NCBI GenBank assembly: GCA_003993805.1
Contig: RSEF01000021.1
Span: 5,558,550-5,622,549 of the forward strand
DNA length: 64,000 bases
Direction of reading: 5' to 3'
Source: Himantopus leucocephalus
Lineage: Eukaryota > Chordata > Aves > Charadriiformes > Recurvirostridae
Below the pieces are notes generated by a model. It saw only the letters and a program-made list of their open reading frames with translations, had not been told where the DNA came from and did no database searches. Every line of letters starts with the position of its first letter. Positions within the stretch are counted from its first letter, which is position 1. A program made the translations under genes and the position numbers. Of this stretch, positions 1-12,670 are shown piece by piece.

Positions 1-1815
1 GGCTGGTAACTTACTAACACAGCTGACACAAAATCATCCAGAACCACTTGATCAGTGCTTTGGGCTTCTTGTTTTCACGTAGCTGGACGCTTATGTCAGG
101 CCACAGAGGAACACGTGGTAAACTGTTGGTCTCCAGAAGATTCTTCCAGCCATGCAGGCCAGAGCATGCAAACATCTTAATTCAACAGTATTAGAGGATT
201 TTAGCCCAAAAGCCTCTAATTTCAGGTGCTGCTTTTTTATGCTGGCCATGTGCTGGTGTCTGGACCAGAGGATGGTACTACAGAATGGACCGGAGGTGGT
301 GAGGGATTGTTAGTGGGTTTGTGTGTCACTTGAAATCAAATCTGCTCCAGCCCAAAGTGGCTGACTGTGGCCCTCACAGTGGCCGTGGCTGATCTGCGAA
401 CTCGAAAGCATCATGTACCCTGCCCAGTAGAGTTGGGTGTTTAAATGGGCCGATGTGGGTTCATTAAGTGCCTTTCCCTGAACAAGATTTTTGACAACAC
501 TACGTTGCTCTGCTTCAGTGGAACTGACGCAGCTGCAGCTTGGGACAGCAGGGCCTGTATGTCTGCCAGGCCAGTGCTTTTCTCCTTCATTTGCCACCAG
601 TGAGTGTGGCTGGGAATAAGAGGATACTTGGGCTGTGCTCTTAAATTTCTGAGCAACCCTGCAGACTATAGGGGAGTTCAGGAAGAACCCAGAGCTAGCA
701 ACCAACTAAGCATCTCTGCTGCTGCTACTTCTGGTCTTCCTGAAGCCCTCGCTGACATCAGTGCATGCTAACTGAAGCCTTTGTGGCCCTTTACAATTCT
801 AAATACGCTATATTTATATCCCATTCTTTCCTTTCTATTAACTCCTCCTTCCCTACATCTGTGCTTTGCATGCCCTAGTGAACTGAGCTTGGGTGTGTGA
901 AAGGGTGAGGACAAAAGGGGAATATTAAAACGGTGTAGTGGTGTTTTATTTTGGCTTTATGAATATTTTTCAAGTACGCTGAAATTATGTGAAGCTAATA
1001 ATCATGCTTAGATACTATAGAAAGCATGTATTGATGTATTGTGGACAAATTATTTATACTCTTATAAAAAGTAATATAATTAATAGCCAGATGATTGCTT
1101 CAGACTGACTCCACTCGTGAGAGCAGGGAGCTGTGGTATATGGCTTTGCTTTGGTTTTTATAGAGATGCTGTTGAAATTGTGTGCTGTTACATATAACCT
1201 GCCAGTTCATTCCAGGTGTGCCACCACCTGCAAGTACACTTGGGGCCTCTTTGAGCCAGAGCAGATGCTCTCATATGAAAGGGGCAGTACTCAGTCCTGA
1301 AGTGTACCTTGAGTCATCCCCTGTAAAGCCTCATTTGGGACCAAAGCTGTCAAGTACGCAGGCAGGGAAGAGGTCCTCTGAAAATTTTTGTCATGCCAGC
1401 AGGTCTGGATTGTTGTAGACGTGGGATGTGCGTATACACACAGCCCCTACCTTTGTGCCACCAGCTAGGAGGGAAGGCAAAGTTGATGCCAAACATCTGT
1501 CTGTGCTCTACAAAGTATTAGTGCAGGACCTGGTAGCTGGAGCATTTTCAGCTATAATTCAACCCTCCTTTTTCATCCAAAGCAGAGCAACATGTAGGAG
1601 AAAAGAATTCTTAGTCTTGGCAGCTAAAGTTTCTCACTCTCAAGTCACATATCAAAATCTTAATATGTCTGAGACCTGTGCCCTTTTTTAGCATTATTCT
1701 CCCCTCTCCCTGTGCCTGTTTTTATTCACTGTATTGCTCTTTACTCCTGATTCTGTCAGTGTGACTGGAGGCACGGGTTATGTCACTGACTGATGTGATG
1801 CAGCAGACCAGACCA

Positions 1816-1895
1816 GTGACTGCATGTCACCTCACAGAAAAGTGCTTACATTGGGCACATACAGCAAGCTGCCTGACTGTGACTGCATGTCACCT
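1816..1895. repeat. Pair of 17-bp near-palindromic direct repeats
   Basis: GTGACTGCATGTCACCT occurs at 1816-1832 and again at 1879-1895, 63 bp apart. The core GTGAC-TGCAT-GTCAC has inverted 5-bp arms. It lies in an intron and no function is known. Confidence 0.8.
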
Positions 1896-4755
1896 TCTTA
1901 CTTCGTGTACTGAATTACCTGTTAGTAGCAGTGGGTCCATCTACAGCCCTGGAATCTGACCTGACCCACGCTCTCCCACGTCTCTCTCTATCCCATGGGT
2001 GATGCAGCATCTCTGGTTAAAATGTGAATTAGAAAGGCACACGCCTATGGTGGTGTCTTTGGATAAGAGGGAGGTGTTGGGACAGAGGAGGGGAGGCTCT
2101 GCTGGCAAGGAGGTGTTTCTTCAGGACAGTGTACGGTCCCATACCATGTAATACTCTTCTTTAACCTTCTATTTATTTATTTTTAAAGTATCTGTGTAGC
2201 AGAGTTGTGCCCAACTGTCTAGTAACGCTGTGATCATTGTAAACACTAATGAAGATACACAGTTTTTGATGTTCACAATACCAAGTTCTGAAATAAACGG
2301 CTTCCGGGCCCTGACTATTTCCACAAACTGTCTGACTCCAGAGCCTTTTTGTTTTTTCTTTTTTTTTTCCTGCTCCTTTCTTTTTTGGTTACTTTTTCAC
2401 TGTTACCAGAGCCACTATTATCACCTGAACAAATGGCTTGGAGCAATGTGGTAGTCTGAGAGCAAAGACACAGCTGCAGTGCTCCATTCCAGGGCGGTGA
2501 TGTGGCTGCTTCCTGCTTTATGATCCTCTTGATCTCCTCATCTTTTTTCATCTGCTTCTGAAAGTTTTAGTTCAGCTGACCATTCTCGGGCATGAAGCAC
2601 ATTCCCATGACAGCACCCCTGCTTTTTAGCAGCATCTAGCCCTCTTGACGTGACGGTGGCAAACACTAAAGAGAAGAGCGTATAGAAAAGGGACAGGATT
2701 TTGCACATTGCAGGAATTTACTTTGTTCAGAGCAGATCAATATTTAAGCCATTCTTTGGTCAGCACTCAATCCTAAGGCAGTAATATGCTATGCTTAAAA
2801 TTCTTCAGCCCTTCTTTGCTAACCAGAAAAATTCCTTTTCTGGATAGTGCAGGACAAATGATTCCTCAGCTGCCCAGAGGATCTGACTGCACTAACTTGG
2901 TGAGTGCTGTTGAGCAGCAGAGCCCATGGAAGTCCGATTCAAAAAAGTTACAATCCTAGGGAAGGGATTGTGGTTACGAGCGATAAATGATGGTAATATC
3001 TTCCAGCCCATTAAGTGAAAAACTGCCAAAAGCCAGTAAGCCAGATAAGCTGTTTTCCACTGCATCAAGGAGCTGTGTAAAGTTGGATCCTTTAGCCCAA
3101 AGATACAAAAGTTAGGAGAAAAAAGTGGTGATGTTCACAGGCGGTGCTCTGATTTGGCCCTTCACAGACATGGCACAGTGAGTGGTAGGTATCGCTCTTT
3201 CTGATGTGATTCATATCATAGTCCTGAGCTGCACTTTTAATTTCCTTTCACATTTGTTTTCTCTTACAAAGCTGAGATGGACATGTAACATCTCCTATTT
3301 ACATCTGTATGTGTGGTGGGACAAATGTGTATATGTATGTGCACTAAAGGACTCTGCACGTTTGCGAAGCATGACACCCTTCCCAGGTCCTCTGGAACCT
3401 GAAGAGGTTGGGCAGTTTCTGCTGCAAGACTGACGAGTTCCTTGTCGCTGTTAAAGGCATGTCCTGCTTGCAAGCACCAGGAAGCTGGTTGGCTCAGATG
3501 TTGTTCAGCCTGATTAAGCTGGTCGGGATTGTTGATGTCTGCCTCGTACTAGCAGATAAGTAGTTTTATAAGATATTTTAAATTGTAATCTTAACTCTAG
3601 ACTGATTCTTCTGGACATGCTAGCACTGCATAATATTGCTGCATCACCTCTTTAATCTCCAAGAGAGAACGGCACGTGCATAAATCACTTCACAGCACAA
3701 GACTGAGATACGTTTATTCCTTTGCGCTCTGATTTACTACTGGCTTTCCTCTGACAAAAGAAAAGCCATGTTGCTGCTCTCATCTCTCTCTGTTTTCATC
3801 AGAAGTGAGATTAAACCTCCAAATGTTGCAGCTTGATTATACGCTTCAAAGTCCGATATCTCCATTTAAAAATATATACACTTTATACTTTGTTAGTACT
3901 TCGTCATGACTTATTTGATAAGAGTATTATCTGTTTCTAACTAAACAAAAATCTTACAGGAGATCCTTGAGAGATCTTGTTCATATGCTGGACTTTCTTT
4001 CATGTATTTTATTCAATTGTTAAAAATAATACAAAATTCCTATACTTTCAACATTGCAACCTTCTTACAACGCTCATTTTGATGGTATGAGGACACAAGT
4101 GAGACTCCAAAGCTGACTCCTCATTTCTGATGCAATGTAGTCAACTACACTGTACACATAGACTAAGATCAGTATGTGATTGCAAGGAGGAATAGAAAGA
4201 AGGTAAAAATAGGAGTAAATTTTTGACAGATTGTTCAGCTTAGGTTGATTTTTAAATTTTAAACTGCTGCAAAGATAGGTGATGAAATGGGGGTAGCAGG
4301 AATTAATTGCAGTTTATTTGCATATAGTAATGAGTGTGAAATACTGTGGCAGTGCTAGCTGCAAAAACTGATTCAAATATTAACTTCTCTCCTACAGTTA
4401 TTGTACTAGTGGAATAGAAGTCAGCTTATGTCTGTAGTACTTAAAAATCAAGCTAAGTGGTACAGGTGCCCTTAGTATGTTCTGTCTGTTATCTCTTCTC
4501 GCGTGTTCTCAAGGTGGACACGCTGTTCTGTAGCTCCCCTCTTTTGCTTGGAAAGAACCCACTGCAAACAACTTACAGACCTAGAAACACAATTGCCACT
4601 TTAAATTTTTTTCCAGGCACTGTAACAGAGATTGTTTTTTACACACTAGAAGCAAGACACTTCCTGAAGCGTATGCCACGGGAGCACAGTTCCCTCTGAA
4701 TGGCTATGCTAGCACATATTTGTGGCTAATTATGATATGCAGAGAAGGGAAAATG

Positions 4756-4925
4756 TAATGGTTTAGGCTTCAGTTTAGGATTGGAAACTCCAGGTTTGTG
4801 TCTCTGTTCTATCTCTGTGACCCTTGACAAGTCACTTAGCTTCTTTTTCCTTCTCTTTCCTATCTGTAAAATGAGGGTAGTAAGTCTTCATTACCTCGCA
4901 GAAATACAATAAAGGCAAATTTATT
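4756..4925 (+). repeat. MIR-like SINE, sense orientation
   Basis: The order of motifs matches the MIR core and tail. A region ending ctctgtgacccttgacaagt is followed by cacttagcttct, a pyrimidine block, and tatctgtaaaatgagggtag. These correspond to the MIR consensus phrases for 'gtgtgaccttgggcaagtca' and 'catctgtaaaatgggg'. The copy is old and diverged. Confidence 0.8.
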
Positions 4926-5522
4926 AAAGAGGTTTGAATGTTAGTTTTAAAACAGAGCTCTTGTGGCTAAATCTTTATCTAGGTACCCATAAAAATACTT
5001 TTCTCTATAATGGCATCAGAGGTAAGGTGTTGATTCTGGTTTCTAAAGACAAAAAGACTAGTAGATTACTAGTTTCCCACAGTCATGACATTTCTAACCA
5101 TGTTGTTTGCATGTGCACATAACAACCATAAGATGTACTCTGTTGTTGGTCGTATGTGTATCTGGGCTTTGTAAAGCATTCTGGTAGTCTCTGGGTAATT
5201 TTCTCATCTGGGGAGAGAACCAAGGTACTATACCTACTTGCACTTGAGTTCCTAAACTGTTCCACTGTTTTTTTCCACCCTGTGTTGTGGGACAGGTTGG
5301 TGCATAATAATTAAAGTAAGGTTGAGCAGTTCTCCTTCCCTAGTTTCAAAGGTGTAGGAACATTCCCGTAAACGCTTAAGCATTCTGCAACTTGCACTCC
5401 TGCACTGAAAAATAAGTACAAACGTGGTAACAAATCAAGTGTTTATGCAAGAAGTACAACTGAGAGAGGGAGTTACTGGAACGTACTTGTTGCTAAATGT
5501 CTGTTGTGCGTGTCATTTGCAG

Positions 5523-5740
5523 GTACCTTTCTGGGGATTCGATTACTGTCTTTCCCAGCAGCACTGGGACTGGCTTCCCTTCCTCTGCTACATCTCTCTT
5601 TGTCCCAACACCACCCAGTATTCTCCAGCTGACAAACCAACAGCTCTTCAGATCCCCACGCAGAACTTCTTCTTCCTCTCTTCCGGGTCGTCTCAACAGG
5701 GCACTCTCGCTGGGTACCATCCCCTCCTTGGCCAGAGCAG
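5523..5740 (+). CDS. TMEM201: TMEM201 coding exon (Ser/Pro/Arg-rich nucleoplasmic region)
   Basis: The acceptor is tttgcag before 5523 and the donor is gtaagt at 5741. The exon opens with the last base of a split codon and then reads YLSGDSITVFPSS. It encodes the conserved basic and serine motif FRSPRRTSSSSLPGRLNRAL. It ends with the first base of a codon (phase 1), matching the next exon. Confidence 0.95.
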
Positions 5741-8700
5741 GTAAGTGTGCGTGGAACTTTCTGGCCCAATGGAAATGACAATGGAGTGGTACAATGCTTC
5801 AGAAGGAAATGGGCTGTGAGGTACACACATTATAGTCCTGTTTAGGGATTGTTGCTCCTGTGGCACAGAGGAGTATCCAGCATTGGTAATTTTGGTTTTG
5901 GGCATTAAGAAATTATGCAGCATACCATTGCCATCTTGGTGAAACAAGAAGTCTCACTGAGTGCTTGCCTGTGTGGGTTTACTGAGATCCAGAGGCTTCT
6001 CCAGGCATTTGTGGCGGCATGGTACAAGCTACAAGGCTATGTGTGGGAGAGAGACAGAAGCAGTAGTTAGACATGGGAATGGAGAAGAGCAGCTTTTGGA
6101 AGCAATTGAGAGCATTAGGATAACTGTTCTGGCAAGAGCTCTCTTCCTTCTACCTGCTTTGTCTAGTTTGCTTTTCTTGCTTACAGCTGAAGGGAGCAGA
6201 GCTGACTCTTCCCTCAGTCTGGATTTGATATGCATTAGCACAACTATTGAAGCTGCTTTAGGGACACCATTTCCCCTTGTTTTTAAGGGTTCTGTGCGAC
6301 CTAGGGAAGATTTATAGGCTTAAGGAAAGACTCTCTCCTAGTAACTGAAGTCCTCAGTTTTGCTGTGCATGAAACTACAGATGGGAAATAGCATTCAAAT
6401 GCTATTCTCCATCCAAGGAAAGCTAAGCTTTCCCATGTCACTAACTGATTAGCAGAAGGTCAGAGGCCAAAATGTGGCAGTTTCTAGGATAACACTGCAA
6501 CAGAGAGCGCAGTCTTGTGGGGATTTTGTAGTTAATTCGGTATTTCTCTAGCTCATGCTGCCAGCAGTTTTGCCAGATCCACTAAGAGCCAGAGAAAGAC
6601 CAGCCATGCAAACCTTTCAGCAGCGCAGAGGCTTTTGGCACAGCTTTTGCCTTTCTACTTACCTACTGCCAGTGGAAGGGCAGGTGCAAATGCACCAGAT
6701 GGCTGGGATTCCCCCTGCGTGCTAGACCGCCCTTGTGAGCTCTGTGCTTTCTTTTGCTAAGGTGCAAAGCCAGGCAGACTGGAGAGAGCATGCTGTCAGG
6801 GCTGAACATTTTCTGCAAACAGCAAGGTTTTCAACTTCCAAAGCTGTGTGCCTATAATCACGTAAATCAAGTGCCTAAGAAAATTAATTGATTTAGGCTC
6901 TGAGGTTTCATTTGCAGTGCTTCTTTTTCCTGACTTCAGTATTTTACATTGATTTTTCTTTTTTTCTGCCTCATTATTATGGCTGCCGTGCCTGACAGCT
7001 TAATCAGAATTCATCTCACCCCATGATCTACACTTAAGGCTCTTCTAATGAGAAAAGGATACAACCATATCTTCACCTTCTTAATTTTGAAGTAGAGGCA
7101 AGCCAGGCTGTGATACAGTCACAGGGTCGGTTTTGGAGCTTGCTGGACTGTTCTGCTGCAGCTGGGAAAAGTGGGTTATTCTGATGCTGGCCTATAGCCT
7201 ACCCAGGAAAACAGGGACGTTTTTTCCTGCCTGCATTTACCACTCGTCCCCTTCTGAGATTGATGACAAGATGATGCAGTTACATTTCTGAAGGACAGAC
7301 CTCCTGTAGCTGAGCCAGCTGCATTCAAAATGTTTCCTTTTTGCTTTTTAGATTCTGGCTACTTGTTCAGCGGAAGTCGACCAGCCTCACAGTCATCTCA
7401 GTCCAAGGAATCTCCTACATCAGGTAATGCGCCTTCCAGAGCAGCTGTCTTTGCAGGATTTGCAGTGAGTTGGTTGAAACACATAATCCAAGTTTAATTC
7501 TTTCCTCCCTGCTCACATCCTGGTGAAAATGTCAGTTTTGCTGCTAGAATGCTGCAGAATTCATTCCAACTAAGAGAGGAATTGCATTAAAATAAGGTGC
7601 TGCGTGTGTTGGGTGACCTTCTCCATGGGAGAGCTCACAGTGAAATCAGTGAGACAAAGCAAGGATCCCTTCCCTGCTCTATGGCTGAGCTGAGGTTGCT
7701 TTGATAGGAGACTTTAAACTGTTCCTAGGGCAGCTCTTTTGTTTCACTTTCCTTCCCCCGCCCAAGGAACTGCTAATTTGGCTACCCTGTCTGCTCTGCC
7801 CTTTTGCTCCTGTGTCTTCCAGTGACCTGTCTGTTGCCCTCCTGACCCCAAATGGATCCTTTGGCTGTTGGTGCTGTTTAAGTGTTTGCTGCTGGAATGC
7901 AGTCACAGCCTGGGCTAATGCCATTGTGCAGACCTCCTCGCATCTTGGTAACACTTCCCCAGCAGCTTCTAAAAGACGTGCCAGAACGGTTAATTTACCT
8001 GCAAAACAGCATGTGTAATGCAGGCTCTCCTGAACGGACACAACGGAGCAGAGAGAAAGCTCACCTGGCTCCTCATAAACCCATCTCTAGTCTAAATCAT
8101 TCTTGAGTGTACCAAAGTGCATGTGGAGTTTCTCCATGTTTTGCAGTGTGGGAACTGGAATGAATAAAGAATTTTAGTACAAGATATGTTGGACATTTGC
8201 AACTCCCATTGCTGTTTCTCGTAGAATTATTAAAGAAAACTGTGCCTATTGTATTTGGATTATAATCTCATCATTTTCTCTTTGGGGATGTTTCGATTTC
8301 AGAGCACTTCTCCCTGCTGTCAGGCAGCTGTGCTCCCTCCCGCATCCCCTCTCCAGCACCGTCGGTGGCTGGCTCTGTGACTTCCAGCTCAGGTTCCTTG
8401 CGGTACCGCCGGCCACTCATCAGCCCTGCCCGCCTAAACCTGAAAGGACAGAAGCTGCTGCTTTTCCCTTCTCAGAATGAGGCTCTGCTCACCCCAACTA
8501 GCTCAGAGGAGCACACCCACTCAGACAGCAACATCTTTGCCACTGAGCTGACCTCCTTTCCAAAGAAGAACCTCAGCGAGCGGGGAATGCATGGTATGTT
8601 GGCAACCTGCTGCACTCCTGGAAATGCATTTTTAGGGAGGAGTTGGCTTGCAAGCAAAGCCCTGTATCATCTGGGCCACACAACAGATGGGAAACCTTCA

Positions 8701-9774
8701 GGAATAACCCAAGTGGCTACCCCATTAGGCTACCAAAGCTCCCTTAAGAATCCACTGGCCTGGAGACCCTCATGTCTGCCAAAACAGGTGTCGTTTTCTC
8801 ACTTAGTGGTGCCCCAGGAATACTACTGCCACTGCCTTCACCCTTGTTTGGATAACTCCTTTAACAACGGATGTGGTGATGCTGATGTGGACAGTGTACG
8901 AGACAAACATGCAGGCAACTTCTGCTGCACAGCAGTGAAATTTGCCTTTTGTTTCCAGCTCCTGTCCTCAATCCTTTCATGATTTTACCACACAATCATT
9001 CATTACTCATGTCTAGCTTTAGTCTGGTACTTCTGCTGCTTTTGGCTTTCACTGGTGCTTTCTGAATGTTCATATCGTTTTCTCTTTGCAGATATGAGAT
9101 CTGCTATGGAAGGAGGGAGTATTTGCAGTGATACTTCCATCAAAAAGGAGGATCACTCATCACACTCGTCTACCTGTGTGGTAGACACAACTACCAAAGG
9201 GGAAGATTTGGCAGGCTGGAGAGGTAGGTGCAAGTCATATGAGTGCTTCATGTACATGTGAGCATTTCTGTGATGGTAACTGAGATCTTTCGTGTGCTGT
9301 CGTAATGATCTGATCTTGAGATCAAATAAATAAGTAGTAGCAAAATGGATCTTCTGCCTGCTATTGTAGGACCTTAATAAGGCTATTCCTGTTCTTTGGA
9401 TTGTCTGAAGAATACTGACAGAGAGCTAAACTGAGACAGAAGGAAAGGGGTGGGGATGCAGGTGTTGAGAAGAGCGATGAGATGAAAACAGAACCAAAGA
9501 AAGCAATGGAATCTTTCCTGACAGGAAAAGTGCTTCAGCAGCCTTTGCTGATGGTGAAAACGCTGGGCAAGGAGAGAAAGAGCACAACATATGTTCACTG
9601 TTATTTATCTCATAAATTCTTTAATATATCTTTCTACTATTCCCTTTTTTTCTTTGTGTTGTCCTCTTCTACTAAGGTCATTTTGGTAACTCCGCTCTCC
9701 GAGGTCTGCTCGCCGTGAGTCTGACTCTCAATGCTATCTTCACATCAGCCTATGTCTACCGGAGCCTGCGCTGA
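5523..9774 (+). CDS. TMEM201: TMEM201 (SAMP1/NET5), 3' part, five coding exons to the stop codon
   Basis: TMEM201 is an inner nuclear membrane protein that interacts with A-type lamins, emerin and SUN proteins and acts in nuclear positioning and at the mitotic spindle (known for the family). Coding exons are 5523-5740, 7352-7423, 8303-8593, 9092-9223 and 9677-9774. All introns are GT-AG and every internal junction is phase 1, so the frame is continuous for about 269 residues to TGA at 9772-9774. Conserved blocks seen are NQQLFRSPRRTS, LPGRLNRALSLGTIPSL, SGYLFSGSRP, RRPLISPARLNLKGQKLLLF, SIKKED and SSTCVVDTTTKG. The protein ends with a hydrophobic segment (GLLAVSLTLNAIFTSAYVY) and basic tail RSLR, the C-terminal membrane segment of the family. 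The N-terminal zinc-finger-like region and first membrane segments lie upstream of the window; I found no earlier exon in 1-5522. The identification is firm. Confidence 0.97.
7352..7423 (+). CDS. TMEM201: TMEM201 coding exon, 72 bp
   Basis: This is a short exon between a ttttag acceptor and a gtaatg donor. It encodes DSGYLFSGSRPASQSSQSKE and a few more residues. Both ends are phase 1, so skipping it would keep the frame. The SGYLFSGSRP motif is shared with mammalian TMEM201. Confidence 0.94.
8303..8593 (+). CDS. TMEM201: TMEM201 coding exon, 291 bp
   Basis: The acceptor is gatttcag and the donor is gtatgt at 8594. The exon encodes the most conserved stretch of the tail: SVAGSVTSSSGSLRYRRPL followed by ISPARLNLKGQKLLLFPS. 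The second half (SSEEHTHSDSNIFATEL) is more divergent. The frame stays open for about 129 codons into the following intron. Confidence 0.96.
9092..9223 (+). CDS. TMEM201: TMEM201 coding exon, 132 bp
   Basis: The exon lies between tttgcag and a gtaggt donor. It encodes GGSICSDTSIKKEDHSSHSS and then TCVVDTTTKGEDLAGWR. The SIKKED and STCVVDTTT motifs are diagnostic for the family. Both ends are phase 1. Confidence 0.96.
9677..9774 (+). CDS. TMEM201: TMEM201 last coding exon and stop
   Basis: The acceptor is ctactaag, an AAG rather than the commoner CAG or TAG. The exon encodes GHFGNSALRGLLAVSLTLNA and IFTSAYVYRSLR, then TGA at 9772-9774. It carries the C-terminal membrane segment. Confidence 0.95.
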
Positions 9775-10615
9775 TTTGTGCCAACACTTCCTTTCTTTCT
9801 GGTTCCACCTGCTTCTGACAAGACAAGAAGAATTCAACCACGGCATCATGTCTAATGGCCGTGCCACTGGTGCATGCTGTTTTTTAAAAAACTACTGTAT
9901 GCTCAACTGTCATGACAAGGAACCCTGGTAGCTGCTGCCATCGCTTCCAGGTAGAACATATCACAGGATTGTCCCTGGAGGTGGCAGGCAGAATTCCCAG
10001 AAAGCTCCAGTTCAAAGCAAGAGGCGAGTCACACGGCCCATGCACTTTGTTTCAAAGGAACTGACCTGAGACACAAGTCTGAAAATGTGTAAGCTACATT
10101 TTTAGGAACCTATCCCCCACTCTTCTTTCTGACATATTAACCTCATGCTGATGGTGCTGGTAAAATGAGGAGAATTAGAACAAATGAGGTGGAGAAAAGG
10201 GATGGCTTAGTAGCTGGTGCTGGGCTTTGGCTACTGTGACAGCATTCCCAGCCTCTTTCCCCAGTGCTTCTTCTCTCTTCCCTTTGGCACTCTCCTCTAA
10301 ATTATCAGTAGATTTTCTTTAGTTGCCTTAAAGCTTGCCTAAGCACGTGGGTGACCTTGGCTGCTCTGTCATATTCTTGCATCTTACATGCCCATGTGCT
10401 TCCATCTGGGCTGTGTGCTGAGGCCACTTTCGCCAGTTGCCATTCTGGTCGTGCTGGTTCTTGGAAACTACTGTCTGTACATACCTCCAGCCAGCACTGT
10501 TGCTGTAGGTATGCACGAACCCCACACAGACATCCTTTTGTGGTTTGCATTAGAAAGAGGAAGCCTGTGCTTTGCTTTACCCAGGAGGCACTGATTCCGT
10601 TACAATTAATTCTGT

Positions 10616-10621
10616 AATAAA
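10616..10621 (+). terminator. TMEM201: Candidate TMEM201 proximal poly(A) signal
   Basis: An exact AATAAA lies about 840 nt after the stop codon. Adjoining A-rich sequence could also make it a false positive. Confidence 0.4.
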
Positions 10622-12617
10622 AAAGGATCCCTATGTGATTTGCACCATAGTCAAAGGGCTTCAGCTTACAACTCTGACTGCTGGTGTTTTCACTGAAGCA
10701 GCGAGTGGCATAGCTTGTTCTTGCTGTAAATCGCACAAATCTATTCTATTAGAAGATAAGTGAGGAGCTGTCCGATTGTATACATTTATCCAGAAACCTG
10801 ACGCCTCAATCTGATATTGGGATTTGCTAAGTAACCATTTAAGATATGTCTTACTTAGTTAAATGCCGAGGTGCTCTCAGTGAGAAATGCCAAGCCTGCT
10901 TCTGGATAGATTCTTCTTTTCTAACCCAAAGGAAGTAGCCCTAGATTTTCAAAAGCAGCTTGTAATTTGGGCACTTCTGCTTTTGGGTGAGTCTTCAGCA
11001 TTGCTTAGAATTCAGGGGCCATTTAGAGTATTGTGCTGAATACTGAAAATCATTTAATACACCTTAGGAAAAAAAACAACTTTGTGTTTTGATTCTTAAA
11101 TCCCAAGTGCAGAGAGAAGATTTACCAGCGTGTCAAGGATAGCTGGTGAAAAGAGAGCCAACTGACATTAGCTATGTATGTCCTTAAGCAGGACTGACTC
11201 TAAGAGTTTTTCTGTTGTCTCTTCCTTTGGGCTCCTTTACCTCAAAGTTCTTCTCTCTTTCCTCTCCCTCACCCCATTGTCCTGTGTTTGCATCTTGAAT
11301 GACAGTGTTACGCTTACTGTGTCTTTTCCTCTCTTTCAGTTCTGCCGCTGTTCCCTCTATTGTACTCTTGCATGTGCACAGAAACAAAGCGTATCTCTGC
11401 TGATAATTCCCTGCTCTGAACCTGAAATTCACACCTCGAAGTGATGATCACCCTTCCTTTCACTTCATTTTTTTTTCTTGCATGTTTTAATTCTACCACA
11501 GCCTCACTTAGTACATCATGTGGGTGATAGCCAGACTCTAATCAGCATGCTATATGACAGATTAAATGGGGCTTTACTGCTCGTGATTCAAGCACTGAAA
11601 AATTAAGTCTGTCTTTGTCTCTTCCATTTCTTCCTGCGCTGTTTTAGCAGCCCACTTCCAGCCACTGCTTCCCATCCTCCCTTGTTAGTGTGGTCTGCTC
11701 ATCGCCTGCCCCGCATCTTACAGGCAGAGGACAGACCTCTGCCCACGCGTGCTGATGTGGGAGACTGGAGGTGTCGTTCCTGACTCTGCATCTTTCTCTC
11801 GGCCTCTTTAGCATGTTGGCAGTGGGCTGCATGGCCAGCACCTGCTATACAAAGGCCTAGGTCCAGGATAGAGACCTGCAGCAGAAAGATGTGCTGCATG
11901 TTGATGGTTAATTCTTTTGCAACTTGCATGAATTGTTACTTGTAGCCAAACCTGACCCATAACCTTGCCGTTACGAGATTTCTGTCCCTTTTATAGACTT
12001 CTGCAGGCTCACATGAGCATGTGTATAGGCAAGATGCCTAGCAGACCAACTTAAAAGCTTCTATTTAGACCTCTGCTGTTTGAGTTTGATGATGTCCTGG
12101 TGCACGGTGTGACATCTCATTCATGGATCCTTGTCCTGACTTCCAGCATACCCAGGGGCCTCCTATGCAGAGACAAGCTTGCCAGAGAATGTTGTGGGTT
12201 TGCTTGTCTTTATTATGCCAACGGATGCGCACTGTGATTTCATGTATGCAAACTTTCCACTTCCACCTCCCAGTCTGCGCTGAGTTCTACCATCGCACTC
12301 ACCTGGAGCCCAAGCTGGTCTCTGTCTCTACCAGATTGCAATACAAATTTTCTCCTCCTTCCCAGCAACCAAGGAGCTGCAGCCTCTCAACACACCTCTT
12401 CTTGCCCGTATTCCAGAACAGGAACGCTTTAACCTGTCACTGCACTTCTAAATCTGCTCACTGAAACCGTTCTTGGAAGGGTGTTTGGTGACCTTGTCCA
12501 AAGCAATATAAAGACTTTGGATTTTATTGCTGAAGAGTGAAGACAACCAACTTTTTCATTCTGGTGCTAGAACACTCTCCAGTGGTGCTTTCACGGTTGT
12601 GAAGCCTTCGCTTGAAC

Positions 12618-12670
12618 AGTACACACGTGTATACGTGTGTATGTGTGTGCGTGTGCATGCATATGTATAA
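12618..12670. repeat. Degenerate TG/CA microsatellite
   Basis: The sequence alternates purine and pyrimidine almost throughout (acgtgtatacgtgtgtatg and following), a Z-DNA-prone composition, in the presumed TMEM201 3' UTR. Confidence 0.75.

Larger units (their letters stand above)
1..5522 (+). other. TMEM201: TMEM201 intron (no exon recognised)
   Basis: This stretch should be intron, because the first readable TMEM201 exon begins at 5523 in the middle of a codon. I searched it for the exon that should encode the preceding membrane segment and basic stretch and did not find one. It contains one MIR-like SINE (listed separately) and AT-rich unique sequence. Open frames on both strands are short and have no recognisable product. 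Confidence 0.7.

Noticed and set aside
10150..10195. Possible MIR tail (gtaaaatgaggagaattag)
   Set aside because: Only one short phrase matches; no upstream MIR core.
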